A stretch of 64,000 nucleotides of DNA from NCBI GenBank assembly GCA_910575265.1, contig CAJTEA010000008.1, positions 102,476 through 166,475 of the forward strand. Direction: 5' to 3'. Source of the DNA: Oscillospiraceae bacterium. Lineage in GTDB: Bacteria; Bacillota; Clostridia; Oscillospirales; Oscillospiraceae. Shown piece after piece: positions 16,427 through 25,224 of this stretch (within the stretch, counting starts at the first letter, position 1; every line of letters begins with the position of its first letter). A program made the position numbers and the translations under genes. The notes beneath the pieces are model-generated. The model saw nothing but the letters and a program-made list of their open reading frames with translations, did not search any database and was not told where the DNA came from.

Positions 16427-18556
16427 ATGATTGAACACTTCGATATCGCTGGCTACTGCCGTATTTCGGTAGATGAGGAACTGGATCGGGACAACACCTC
16501 CATTGAGAACCAGAAGGCCATCATTGCGGATTTCGTCAAACAAAAATTCCCCGATTCTACCCTGACCTTTTACGAGGATCGGGACCGGTCCGGCTACACC
16601 TTTGACCAGCGGGAGGGCTACCAAGCCATGCGGAGAGAACTGATGGCTCACAAAAAGGGCATCCTGATTGTCAAGGACTTCTCCCGCTTTTCCCGCCGGA
16701 ACAGCCGGGGTCTGGTGGAGCTGGAGGACCTGCGGGACGGGGGAGTGCGCATCATCTCCATTGGAGACAGCATTGACTTCCCTAACGACGACGATTGGCT
16801 GAAAATCCAGTTTCAGTTTCTCATCAACGAGATGCCCGTCACCGACACCAGCAAGAAGGTAAAGTCGGTCATCAAGCGCCGCCAGCAGGACGGAAAGTGG
16901 ATCTGCGCCGCGCCTTACGGCTATATCGTCAACAAACGGCAGGAATTTGAGATCGTCCCCACCGAGGCGGATATCGTCCGGGAGATTTTCCGGCTGTACA
17001 TCAATGGCTGGGGCTACAAAAAAATCGCCAACCACCTCACCGATGAGGGCATTCCAACCCCACGCATGGCGGAGCGGGACCGGAAGGAGGCGGCGGGGGA
17101 GGAGTACCGCCGGACGGTCAAACCAGCCTGGGCCATCGTGACGGTCCAGGGTATTCTGGACAACGACTTCTACATTGGTACCCTCCGCCAGGGGAAGTAC
17201 ACCCGGAAGAAGATTAACGGCAAAGAGGTCAAGAGGGACGAGCGCGACCATATTGTCATGGAGCACCACCACCAGGAGATCATCGACTACCGCGCCTTCG
17301 CCACCGCCCGCGCCCTGCGGGAGACGCGCTCCACCTCCCACTACCGTGGGCAAAAAAAGTATGACAACGTATATTCCGGATTTCTGGAGTGCGGCGATTG
17401 CGGAGCCCCCATGTTCGCCATGAGCCGCCGGGACATCAAGGACGCTTACCGCTGCGGCACCTATCACCGCCGGGGCCTCAAGGGCTGCACCAGCCATCAC
17501 ATCCGGGTGGACAGGCTGGACGAGCTGCTGAAGCTGTACATCCAAAAGGTGAAAGAAAACTCCGCCGCCATGCTGGAACGGCTCAACGCCGATCTGTCCC
17601 GTGAGGCGGAGGATGTAGCGGAAACCGAAAAATCGGCGGAAAACCTGGAAGCGGTGCTGGCTGAGCTCCAGGAGGAACTGAAAGCTACCAAACGCCAGCG
17701 CGTCCGGGACGTCATGAAGCACCCGGAGCGGGAGGCGACTCTGGAGGAGACCTATGACGAGCTGGAGAGCGACTTGCTCCGCCGGATGGAGGGCCTGCAA
17801 AACCAGATTGCCATGACGGTGAACAAGCGGAACACCATCATCCAGGTGAACCGGGCGGCAAAGACGGCCATGGAGATCTTTGATGATATTCTGAGCAAGG
17901 GGAAGTTAGACCGGAATGATCTCCAGCTTATTATCCGGAAAATCAAGATCTACGAGGACCATGTGGAAATTCAGCTGAAAGCGGATATCGACAGCATTCT
18001 GAGCGGCGGGATATTCCCAGAGGATCGGCCCTATGAAATTCAGATCATCCAGGAGAGCGACAAGCATAAGGGGAAAATTTTCACTGTCAAAGTTATCAGC
18101 GATGGCGACCCCCTGGAGATATACACCGACAAGGACGGCGGCGTAATTTTTAAGAAGTATTCCCTGATGGGCGGGCTGGTGGATTTCGCCGGCCAACTGT
18201 GCGAGACGCTGAACCGCACCACCGGGCAGGTGACGGTGATCACCGACCGGGACAGCTGTATCGCTGTAGCGGGCGCGCCCCGGCGGGAGCTGGCGGAGAA
18301 GGCTATTTCCCCTCAAATGGAACGGTTGATGGAGGGCAGGCAGGTTTACCAGTACAAGCCGGGGGAAGAGACAGTTCCCCTGTGCGCCGACAGCGACAAG
18401 TATTCCCTGTGTACCGCCGCCCCCATTCTCTCCGAGGGGGATGTGCTGGGCTGTGTCCTCTTCGCCGGCACGGGCGACAAGCTCACCGGCGGCGAGGTAG
18501 AATACAAGCTGGTCCAGTCGATCGCCGGCTTTTTGGGACGGCACATGGAGAGCTGA
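16427..18556 (+). CDS. Large serine recombinase fused in frame to the 3' part of spoVT
   Basis: A 709-residue chimera. Residues 1-~555 are a large serine recombinase: catalytic S14 in GYCRISVDEELD, a recombinase domain, a zinc ribbon (LECGDCGAPMF and GLKGCTSHH, about 322-365) and a coiled coil (about 385-470). From about residue 559 the sequence is SpoVT, starting inside its AbrB domain at GDPLEIYTDKDGGVIFKKYS and continuing through the whole C-terminal GAF domain to the natural end. The ATG at 16427 behind GAGGAGG is preferred over TTG 16403. Base composition and frame are continuous, so this is not an obvious sequencing error. The SpoVT N-terminal DNA-binding half (~30 residues) is not visible in the window. 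Confidence 0.9.
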   Translation: MIEHFDIAGYCRISVDEELDRDNTSIENQKAIIADFVKQKFPDSTLTFYEDRDRSGYTFDQREGYQAMRRELMAHKKGILIVKDFSRFSRRNSRGLVELEDLRDGGVRIISIGDSIDFPNDDDWLKIQFQFLINEMPVTDTSKKVKSVIKRRQQDGKWICAAPYGYIVNKRQEFEIVPTEADIVREIFRLYINGWGYKKIANHLTDEGIPTPRMAERDRKEAAGEEYRRTVKPAWAIVTVQGILDNDFYIGTLRQGKYTRKKINGKEVKRDERDHIVMEHHHQEIIDYRAFATARALRETRSTSHYRGQKKYDNVYSGFLECGDCGAPMFAMSRRDIKDAYRCGTYHRRGLKGCTSHHIRVDRLDELLKLYIQKVKENSAAMLERLNADLSREAEDVAETEKSAENLEAVLAELQEELKATKRQRVRDVMKHPEREATLEETYDELESDLLRRMEGLQNQIAMTVNKRNTIIQVNRAAKTAMEIFDDILSKGKLDRNDLQLIIRKIKIYEDHVEIQLKADIDSILSGGIFPEDRPYEIQIIQESDKHKGKIFTVKVISDGDPLEIYTDKDGGVIFKKYSLMGGLVDFAGQLCETLNRTTGQVTVITDRDSCIAVAGAPRRELAEKAISPQMERLMEGRQVYQYKPGEETVPLCADSDKYSLCTAAPILSEGDVLGCVLFAGTGDKLTGGEVEYKLVQSIAGFLGRHMES
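18101..18556 (+). pseudogene. spoVT: 3' part of spoVT (C-terminal half of sporulation regulator SpoVT)
   Basis: SpoVT is an AbrB/GAF regulator made in the forespore. This segment supplies the last strands of the AbrB swapped-hairpin domain (GDPLEIYTDKDGG) and the complete GAF domain (TDRDSCIAVAGAPRREL, then SDKYSLCTAAPI). It has no start codon or ribosome site of its own and is reached only through the recombinase frame. Rejoining to a 5' half by excision of the element would restore a ~180-residue SpoVT. The GAF domain shows no stop or frameshift, so selection appears to be keeping it. Confidence 0.88.
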
Positions 18557-18558
18557 AT

Positions 18559-18597
18559 ACACAGAAATCCACCGGTATTTCCGGTGGATTTCTGTGT
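18559..18597 (+). terminator. Terminator of spoVT
   Basis: A perfect 17-bp stem begins three bases after the spoVT stop (ACACAGA... / ...TCTGTGT). It belongs to the resident spoVT gene rather than the recombinase. Confidence 0.85.
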
Positions 18598-18701
18598 TAT
18601 GTAAACATTCAGGGGGATCCACAGAAAATCCTTTGGATTTCTTGACCGAATTTTGACCTTTGGCCGCTATGCTTAGTCCATCAAAGCAAAGGAGGCCATT
18701 T

Positions 18702-19736
18702 ATGCGAAAACGATTGATTGCTGTTCCCCTGATATGCGGCGCTCTTTTATCTCTCGCCGCCTGCGGAAACTATGCCATTCCAGACAGTACGCCCCCGCCG
18801 TCACAGTCTGTCGCCGCGAATCCATTTGATGAGGCGGAGGAGGATGCCGGATTTCTGGCAATGATCACCCACGGAGCTGCTTCGGATGATTTTTCCGAGA
18901 GTGGGGAGCGTCTGCCATTCCCCTATGACGGCGGCGAGTTTCGGCTGGACTACTGGTTTTCTCTCACTGGCAAGATGGATACCGTTGGATTTCTCCTGTT
19001 CCTGGACGGCCAGCCCCAGCCCTACAAGGTGAACGATACCACAGCGGAGTATGAGTATTGCCACAGCTTCCCCGCAAAGGAGGATCAGAGCTTCTCCTTC
19101 CTCTTTGAGCCTGTGACTGGCAGCGCCGGCGATACGCTGGCCCTGACTGTGGTGAGCATCACCAACCCGGATTTCCAGCCGGATATGGAATCCACCTCCA
19201 GCTATGGCTGGTATCATAAGATGTTGGATTCCCGTGTTGAATTGCGGTTCAACGCGGACGCCCCCGCCGCCCATTCAGACCGTCCGCCTGTCTGGGAAAT
19301 CTTTTCACAGAGCGAGGCGCGGGAGGAAAAGGTCACAGCGCGGTATGTGGAAGACGAGCTCCCCAAATACGGCTGGGGCGGTGTGAGCATGGACACGCTG
19401 GACAGCGGAATCTATTATACATTTTCCTGTGACGGCGGCATCACCTATGACAACCTGCGGGTCTCCGCTCCCGTTCCCCTGCGGTTTACCATGTGCGGCA
19501 CAGCCGGAACAAGTTACAGCATCGCTTTTTTCCTGGATCACCGGCCGGTGAAGCTTGACGAAAACACCTGCCGCTCCATTACCTTGAGCAAAGGCGGCGT
19601 CATGGAGCTTGAGGCCGTGATCGACCCGGACAAGCTGGGGCAGTTTCACACCTTCTACTGTGTGGCCGTCCCCCAGGACGGAGCTTCCGGCCCGTTCTTT
19701 AAGACCAATTCTATTTTATTGTATAAGGAGAGCTGA
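18702..19736 (+). CDS. Lipoprotein, first gene of an ABC transporter locus
   Basis: A 344-residue exported protein with a type II signal peptide: MRKR, a hydrophobic stretch and the lipobox LAAC (Cys about residue 21), then a Ser/Pro/Thr-rich linker. No family recognised. The body has repeated beta-rich segments, including GSAGDTLALTVVSI and an FNADAPAAH region. The start at ATG 18702 follows AAAGGAGG; the longer frame from 18660 would bury the signal peptide. It overlaps or abuts the next lipoprotein, and an ABC ATPase with permeases follows, so it probably acts as an extracytoplasmic partner of that transporter. Confidence 0.75.
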   Translation: MRKRLIAVPLICGALLSLAACGNYAIPDSTPPPSQSVAANPFDEAEEDAGFLAMITHGAASDDFSESGERLPFPYDGGEFRLDYWFSLTGKMDTVGFLLFLDGQPQPYKVNDTTAEYEYCHSFPAKEDQSFSFLFEPVTGSAGDTLALTVVSITNPDFQPDMESTSSYGWYHKMLDSRVELRFNADAPAAHSDRPPVWEIFSQSEAREEKVTARYVEDELPKYGWGGVSMDTLDSGIYYTFSCDGGITYDNLRVSAPVPLRFTMCGTAGTSYSIAFFLDHRPVKLDENTCRSITLSKGGVMELEAVIDPDKLGQFHTFYCVAVPQDGASGPFFKTNSILLYKES

Positions 19737-19738
19737 GC

Positions 19739-20917
19739 ATGAAAAAGAAATTCTGCATCACGTTGGCGCTGGTTTTTACCTTGGCGTTGTCCGCCTGCGG
19801 TAAGACGGATGCCCCTGCCTCTACGGTTTCGGGAAACGCCCCCTCCGATACATCTGTGGTCGCTGTCCCGCCCTCTGACGGACAGCAGAACCAGCCCATT
19901 TCCCAGGTTGGTACATCCCGCGCCTTCGACCCCGCCCTGTTTGGCGGCAAGCTCCAGAGCTGCGCCTATGCCGGGCACGAAACGCTTTTTGTGCTGGCGG
20001 ACAAGCTGTATCTCTACGACACTGGGACTTCCTCGGTGCTGGCCACAGCGGAAGCGCCGCTGCGTGATTTTGAAGCCCAGGTCATTGACGGGGGTTACGT
20101 CCTGTCCGGCATGGGCGACAGCGGCATGATGGCGTACATCTACGACAGCTCGCTCTCTCTGAACAAGGAGATCGCGGTCAATGAGCTTTTGCGGGAAGAT
20201 TTTGTTGTCAGCGAAACCGGAGGCGTAGCGGCCTCCACAGACGGAAAAAAGCTGGCGTTCGCCGCTATGGGCGGGCTGTATCTGTATGACCTGGAAAGCG
20301 GGAGCCTGACTACCCTCTTAGACGTGGCACAAAACGCCGGAACGGCCAGCATCCGTGTTTCCATGCTGAATGGCGCTGCCTTTGCCCAGGACAACGGCCA
20401 GATCGTGTTCTATGGCAGCGGCAGCTCAATTCCCGCGGTAGACGGCGAGGAAGACTTTTCCATCTATGGGAGCATCGCCGTGGATGGCGGCGGCCTGAAG
20501 CTCACAAAACCGTCCGGCTATGAAATGGAAGAAATGCAGAGCAGCGTCAGCCGGTTGTTTTTCCCGCGGGCCTTTACCCAGGCCAACGGCACGCTGCTTT
20601 GGATCGACCGGGCAACAGGCAGCGCCAATACGCTTTCCTTCTCCACCAGCGGTGAGGGAAAAGACGGCGTGTACGGCTCGGAGCAGGGGAACTATGTGGC
20701 AACCGCCGTTCTGGGCAGCAATCTGACTGTTCGCGTCTATGACGTGGCCTCCGGCGCATTGGTTGCTACTGAAGTGATTGAGAACTCCGACCCCACATAT
20801 TTCTACCGCATCCCCAGGATTTACCTTTTAGACGGAGCCAAAACCGCCATAGTCGTTCTTGGAGGCAGTATCGACGAACTTGATACGCTGGTATCCACAT
20901 TTGAGTTTGGAGCGTAA
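19739..20917 (+). CDS. Lipoprotein with beta-propeller-like body
   Basis: A 392-residue lipoprotein: MKKK, hydrophobic core, lipobox LSAC (about residue 20). The mature part shows repeating four-strand patterns (LYLYDTGTSSVLATA; LYLYDLESGSLTTLL; VRVYDVASGALVATE) like a WD40 or YncE-type propeller. It starts two bases after the previous lipoprotein and ends one base before the ABC ATPase, so all belong to one operon. The cargo or ligand is unknown. Confidence 0.75.
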   Translation: MKKKFCITLALVFTLALSACGKTDAPASTVSGNAPSDTSVVAVPPSDGQQNQPISQVGTSRAFDPALFGGKLQSCAYAGHETLFVLADKLYLYDTGTSSVLATAEAPLRDFEAQVIDGGYVLSGMGDSGMMAYIYDSSLSLNKEIAVNELLREDFVVSETGGVAASTDGKKLAFAAMGGLYLYDLESGSLTTLLDVAQNAGTASIRVSMLNGAAFAQDNGQIVFYGSGSSIPAVDGEEDFSIYGSIAVDGGGLKLTKPSGYEMEEMQSSVSRLFFPRAFTQANGTLLWIDRATGSANTLSFSTSGEGKDGVYGSEQGNYVATAVLGSNLTVRVYDVASGALVATEVIENSDPTYFYRIPRIYLLDGAKTAIVVLGGSIDELDTLVSTFEFGA

Positions 20918-20918
20918 C

Positions 20919-21806
20919 ATGGAGATCACATTTGAAAGCGTATCAAAGCAATACAAAAGCAAGCACGCGCTGAAAAACTTTACCGCCGCCTTGAGCGAGG
21001 GCGTGTACGGCCTGCTGGGTGAAAACGGCGCCGGAAAAACCACGCTCATCAATATCTTTGTGGGCATCCTGCGCGGGGACAGCGGCACGATCCGGGTGGA
21101 GGGCCAGGATGTGAGGACGTTGGGCAAAGCGTTCCTGTCCCAAATCGGCTATATGCCCCAGTATCCTATCTTCTATCGGGATTTTACCGTCAAGGATTTT
21201 CTGCTCTATATGTGCGCGCTGAAAGATATTCCCACCCGCGAAGCGTGGGACCGGGTCTCGGAGCTGCTGGACACAGTCAATTTGACCGGCGCGCGGGACA
21301 AGAAGATCGGCGCGCTCTCCGGCGGTATGCGCCAGCGCGTCGGCATCGTGCAGGCCATGCTGTCCGACCCGAAGATCTTGATTCTGGACGAGCCTACCGC
21401 CGGTCTTGACCCCAGCGAGCGGATACGGTTTCGGAACCTGATTTCCCGGTTTGCCCAAGGCCGGACGATCCTGCTGGCAACCCACATCGTTTCCGATGTG
21501 GAGTGCATCGCGCGGGAAATTCTGCTGCTGAAACAGGGGACGCTGCTCATGCAGGGTACGCCCGCCGCGCTGGAACGGAACATTGAGGGCAAGGTGTGGA
21601 ATGTAACCGCCGGGGCCGAGGACGCCGCGCTGCTGACCGATATGTACTGTGTCAGCAACATGAAGCAGGAGGACGGACAGTTTACCCTCCGCGTTGTTGA
21701 GGATGGCTGCCCGATCAAGACCGCGCGGCCTGTTCAGCCCAACCTGGAGGATGTGTTCTTGTACTATTGCGGGGGGGAGCGCCATGATACGTCTGATACG
21801 GTATGA
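20919..21806 (+). CDS. ABC transporter ATP-binding protein
   Basis: A 295-residue cytoplasmic ATPase. Walker A GENGAGKTT (about residues 36-44), signature LSGGMRQRVG (about 134-143) and Walker B ILILDEPTAGLD are intact, followed by the H-loop TH in LLATHIVSD. This is the single-ATPase exporter type (bacitracin/lantibiotic immunity or multidrug). ATG 20919 directly follows the previous stop; the longer frame from 20859 overlaps that gene. The permease gene begins inside its 3' end. Confidence 0.93.
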   Translation: MEITFESVSKQYKSKHALKNFTAALSEGVYGLLGENGAGKTTLINIFVGILRGDSGTIRVEGQDVRTLGKAFLSQIGYMPQYPIFYRDFTVKDFLLYMCALKDIPTREAWDRVSELLDTVNLTGARDKKIGALSGGMRQRVGIVQAMLSDPKILILDEPTAGLDPSERIRFRNLISRFAQGRTILLATHIVSDVECIAREILLLKQGTLLMQGTPAALERNIEGKVWNVTAGAEDAALLTDMYCVSNMKQEDGQFTLRVVEDGCPIKTARPVQPNLEDVFLYYCGGERHDTSDTV

Positions 21807-23004
21807 GTTTATTAAGCAGTTCTGTAAACGCTCCATTCTGGCGCTCTTTGTGGTGTTCAGCCTGGCCAACCTGTTCAAAATTTATGGTGAATACAAATCC
21901 TACTCCTATCTGACGGATGGGAACGGAGAGCGGAGCTGGCACACGCGCCATTGGCAGCTTTATGAGGAATACCGGGGAGAGATCACCCCGGAGAAGATCG
22001 GACGCCTGCTTGCGGTTTATCAGCCTCTTGTGGAGGCCACGTCGGATATGACCGCAAGCACCGCCACCGATGACCCCAACACGATGACCGGGAACCTGTA
22101 TAGCGACAGGAACCTGCTGGACAAGTATTTTGTGCAGCCTATGCAGTATTCCTATGAGTACAGCGGCCGGTCGGAACAAGTGGCAAATAGAGCGCGGCAA
22201 AACGCCGCGCTCTATGGGGAGCAGGGAGCGGTCTATCAGCAGAGGGAGAGTGGCGCGATCTATAACCTCTATGCTGGCCGCGCCATCCCCGCCTTTGCCT
22301 ACCGGGAAATGTGCAATTACTATCTGAACTATGATTTTTCCATCGTCCTGACCCTTCTGCTCTGTCTCTATGGGATCATCGGAACCTTTGTGAGCGAGCG
22401 GGAGACGCAGATGGATATGCTGCTGCTGGTAAGTCCCAACGGCGGAAGAAAAACAGCCCTGGCGAAAATCCTCGCGGCCACCCTGTTTCTGCTCTTGACC
22501 TCGCTGTGGTTTTCTCTCCTTGACCTGATTGGCTTCGCGGCCTCCTTTCAGACCTTGGAAGGGCTGGCACTGCCGGTATTCGCGATTTCGAACTTTGCGG
22601 AAAGCTCCGTCAATCTCAGCATTTTTCAGTATGTCCTCCTGTCCGCGGCGCTCAAATGCGCCGGCGCGTGGGTGATGGGGATGCTCTGGCTGTTGGTTTC
22701 GATGTTCTGGAAAAATGCCCTGCTCCCCTTTGTCATCAATTTTGCCCTCTGTATGGCGCTGACCGTCAGCGGAGCCGCCCGCGCCTACTCCAATTTCGTC
22801 TGGACAAAGGTGCTGAACCCTTATTCTCTGCTGACAAACCGCGTTCTTTTGGGCAAAACGGAGTTTGTAAACCTGGGGGGATTCCCTGTCCTGACCTGGC
22901 GGGCCGCGATATGGTTTGCTCTGATCGCGGGCCTCGCGGCTGCTGTTATGATTTATTTTCTGTCAGCGGAAAACTGTCACCGCTGTGTTCGGAGGGCAAA
23001 ATGA
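21784..23004 (+). CDS. ABC transporter permease
   Basis: A 406-residue membrane protein with one N-terminal helix (LALFVVFSLANLF), a ~150-residue extracytoplasmic segment, then about five membrane helices in the C-terminal half, the layout of ABC-2-type permeases. ATG 21784 lies behind GGGGGGGAGC within the ATPase 3' end. The stop overlaps the start of the next permease. It presumably pairs with that protein to form a heterodimeric channel. Confidence 0.85.
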   Translation: MIRLIRYEFIKQFCKRSILALFVVFSLANLFKIYGEYKSYSYLTDGNGERSWHTRHWQLYEEYRGEITPEKIGRLLAVYQPLVEATSDMTASTATDDPNTMTGNLYSDRNLLDKYFVQPMQYSYEYSGRSEQVANRARQNAALYGEQGAVYQQRESGAIYNLYAGRAIPAFAYREMCNYYLNYDFSIVLTLLLCLYGIIGTFVSERETQMDMLLLVSPNGGRKTALAKILAATLFLLLTSLWFSLLDLIGFAASFQTLEGLALPVFAISNFAESSVNLSIFQYVLLSAALKCAGAWVMGMLWLLVSMFWKNALLPFVINFALCMALTVSGAARAYSNFVWTKVLNPYSLLTNRVLLGKTEFVNLGGFPVLTWRAAIWFALIAGLAAAVMIYFLSAENCHRCVRRAK

Positions 23005-25001
23005 GCATTTTCTCTTATGAATGGAAAAAACTGATGATTTACCAGAGGGGCCTATGCTATATCCTGGCCGCGCTCCTGGTCAGTACGGTTTGGCTGGCCG
23101 GGACTGACAGGCCGCGGAACAGCGCGATGGAAGAATACCGCAAGGAATACGAGTGGTATCTGGAACAGCTGGACGGGGCGTACACAGAAGAAAAGGCCGC
23201 TTGGCTGGAGCGGGAGGCCCAGGACATCACGGAGGCCCGCTCCGCCCGCTCTCAATCCCAGGAAAGCTATTACAGCGGCCAGATCACAGCGGAACAGTAT
23301 GAGCGGCGGACCGCGGAGGTCAACGCGGTATTGGCCCATGAGCATGGTTTTGAGGCTGTGTATCAGCAATATTTATATATCTGCGAGAACACCGGCAACC
23401 GTTACTTTCTGAACACAAACGGCTGGGCGGGGCTGTTTTCCGCCCAAACGTTGGACTTCCCGCTGTTCCTTGTCATTTTGATTTTGGCGGCTGCGGTTTT
23501 TTGCTCGGAGTATAGCTGTCAGATGGACGCGCTTTTGCGGACAGCGGCCCAGAGCCGCAAGAGCGCCAGAAGCAAAGCTGTAATAACCCTTTGCGCCGTG
23601 TTCGCTCTCTGCGGAGGGCTGGCCCTGATTCGCTTTGTATTCTTCGGAATAAAATACGGCCTGCCCCACGGGGAGTACCCGGTTCAGAGTATCGCCGGTT
23701 TCGGGGGCAGTACAAAAAATATCTCCCTACTGGCCGCGTATCTGAGTTTGACCGTCCTGCGCTGCTTTGGATCGGTATACCTCGCCGCTCTGCTGCTCTT
23801 TACCTCTGTTTTGGTGAAGAGATATGCTTTGACGGTGGTGATCGGGGTAGCATCTACCTTGATTCCCTACATCGGACTGTCCAGGCAGATCTGCTACCGC
23901 TTGCCGCTGCCCCTGCCGTTCCTGCTGGCAGCCGGCTTTCTGGAGGGGACTTCCTCTGTGGAGGATTCGTTGACAGGTGAACCCATCGTGACTTTTTCGG
24001 AGCGTTCCTCCCAGGAGCTGCTGGTTCTGCTCGGCCTGTCCGCTGTGTGCTGCGCCCTCATGGTAGGATGGGTTCTGCGACAAAACACAAACTGCTGGCA
24101 GTCTGGAAGAAAACTCGTCAGACGGTGCGGAGCCGCGGTGTTGGGACTTCTGATTTTGCTTTCACTGTCCGGCTGCTCTGCCGCGGATTCCGCGAATGGG
24201 ATATTCAATTCATCTTCGCGAAGTGTGTCGGAAACTTACAGCGTGATCTACGATGACCAGACGCGGACATACGCGCTGGAAAACCGGGCAACCGGCGCTT
24301 TGACGGATTTGGCCCTCTCTCCGCTGTTCGGGGCCTTTTCGGATGGGGAATCTGTCCAGGCCGTCTATATGGATGCCCCGTACATTTATTATATGGCCTC
24401 CCGCACAGAACAGTATGTGGATCGGGTCGGCAGCTACAACAGCACAGCCACCCAGGTGTCCATCGTCCAGCTTGATACAGAAACCTTTGAGGAACAGGTT
24501 ATTTTCGAGAAAATAACGGACAGCGGGCGATCTCTGCTGGGAATTGACTATACCGTGGGGGATACCTGGATGTTTCTGCAATACTGCTACGGCTTTTTCT
24601 TGAACAACGAAAGCCTCTTCTTCATTACAAATGATGGAATTACGGAAGTGAGCAGGACGGTCCAGCGAACGCAAGTGCTGGACATCCCTACCAGGGGGAA
24701 CATAGCGTTTGACGGGCGGACGATTTACTTTATCAACGAAAATTCTTTGCTGACAGCGTATGACACCAAGACCCACAAAACAAGACCGTTTCGGAATGTT
24801 GTTGCTTATGACTTCTGTCTGACCGATCAAGGGCTGTACTTTATCAACCGCATGGATTCCGACTGTGTTTATCTATGCGGCAGGGATGGCGTTGGCAGTC
24901 TGAAGATTACAAACGATCCAGCGCTGTCAATTGCTTATGACGGCGGGGAAGTCACGATGATCTTAAAAGCGGATGGGAGTGAAGTGGTTTGGGAGCCGTA
25001 A
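23001..25001 (+). CDS. ABC permease fused to a lipoprotein-like sensor domain
   Basis: A 666-residue protein. Residues 1-~365 mirror the preceding permease: an N-terminal helix, an extracytoplasmic coiled segment, then a helix bundle. Near residue 375 there is a basic patch, a hydrophobic stretch LGLLILLSLSGCSA that looks exactly like a signal peptide with lipobox, and then about 280 residues of beta-propeller-like sequence (YAPYIYYM-, IYFINEN- and LYFINRM-type repeats). It reads as a permease and a lipoprotein gene joined without a stop. A true fusion with the sensor domain anchored outside the membrane is the simplest reading. Confidence 0.75.
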   Translation: MSIFSYEWKKLMIYQRGLCYILAALLVSTVWLAGTDRPRNSAMEEYRKEYEWYLEQLDGAYTEEKAAWLEREAQDITEARSARSQSQESYYSGQITAEQYERRTAEVNAVLAHEHGFEAVYQQYLYICENTGNRYFLNTNGWAGLFSAQTLDFPLFLVILILAAAVFCSEYSCQMDALLRTAAQSRKSARSKAVITLCAVFALCGGLALIRFVFFGIKYGLPHGEYPVQSIAGFGGSTKNISLLAAYLSLTVLRCFGSVYLAALLLFTSVLVKRYALTVVIGVASTLIPYIGLSRQICYRLPLPLPFLLAAGFLEGTSSVEDSLTGEPIVTFSERSSQELLVLLGLSAVCCALMVGWVLRQNTNCWQSGRKLVRRCGAAVLGLLILLSLSGCSAADSANGIFNSSSRSVSETYSVIYDDQTRTYALENRATGALTDLALSPLFGAFSDGESVQAVYMDAPYIYYMASRTEQYVDRVGSYNSTATQVSIVQLDTETFEEQVIFEKITDSGRSLLGIDYTVGDTWMFLQYCYGFFLNNESLFFITNDGITEVSRTVQRTQVLDIPTRGNIAFDGRTIYFINENSLLTAYDTKTHKTRPFRNVVAYDFCLTDQGLYFINRMDSDCVYLCGRDGVGSLKITNDPALSIAYDGGEVTMILKADGSEVVWEP

Positions 25002-25046
25002 AAAATGTCATCGAATTGTAACCATTCCTTAAAGATTGGCTGGTAT

Positions 25047-25173
25047 ACTGGCGACATCTGCCAAGGATGCGTTCATCAGCGCGATAAACCGCGATTTGGA
25101 GGAAACTTACATGGTTGACGCTATGCCAAATCTGTTTGCTGAGATTGCTGACTTCGGTATCACGTTTGGGTAG
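25047..25173 (+). other. Possible short ORF or gene fragment
   Basis: An open stretch ending in MVDAMPNLFAEIADFGITFG. It can be read as a 20-residue peptide from ATG 25111 behind GGAGG, or as the tail of a longer broken gene (in-frame open back to about 25044). It is not recognised. A TATACT at about 25041 could be a -10 box. Confidence 0.3.
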
Positions 25174-25224
25174 ACAATGCTAGTGATAAATTCGCCAAAA
25201 AATAAATACCAGGAGATGATTTTT

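Noticed and set aside
16403..18556. Recombinase-SpoVT fusion as a sequencing or assembly error
   Set aside because: The frame is continuous, the junction falls at a precise point in the AbrB domain, the SpoVT terminator follows, and a parallel case (sigK) lies 7 kb away. An error would more likely create a frameshift.
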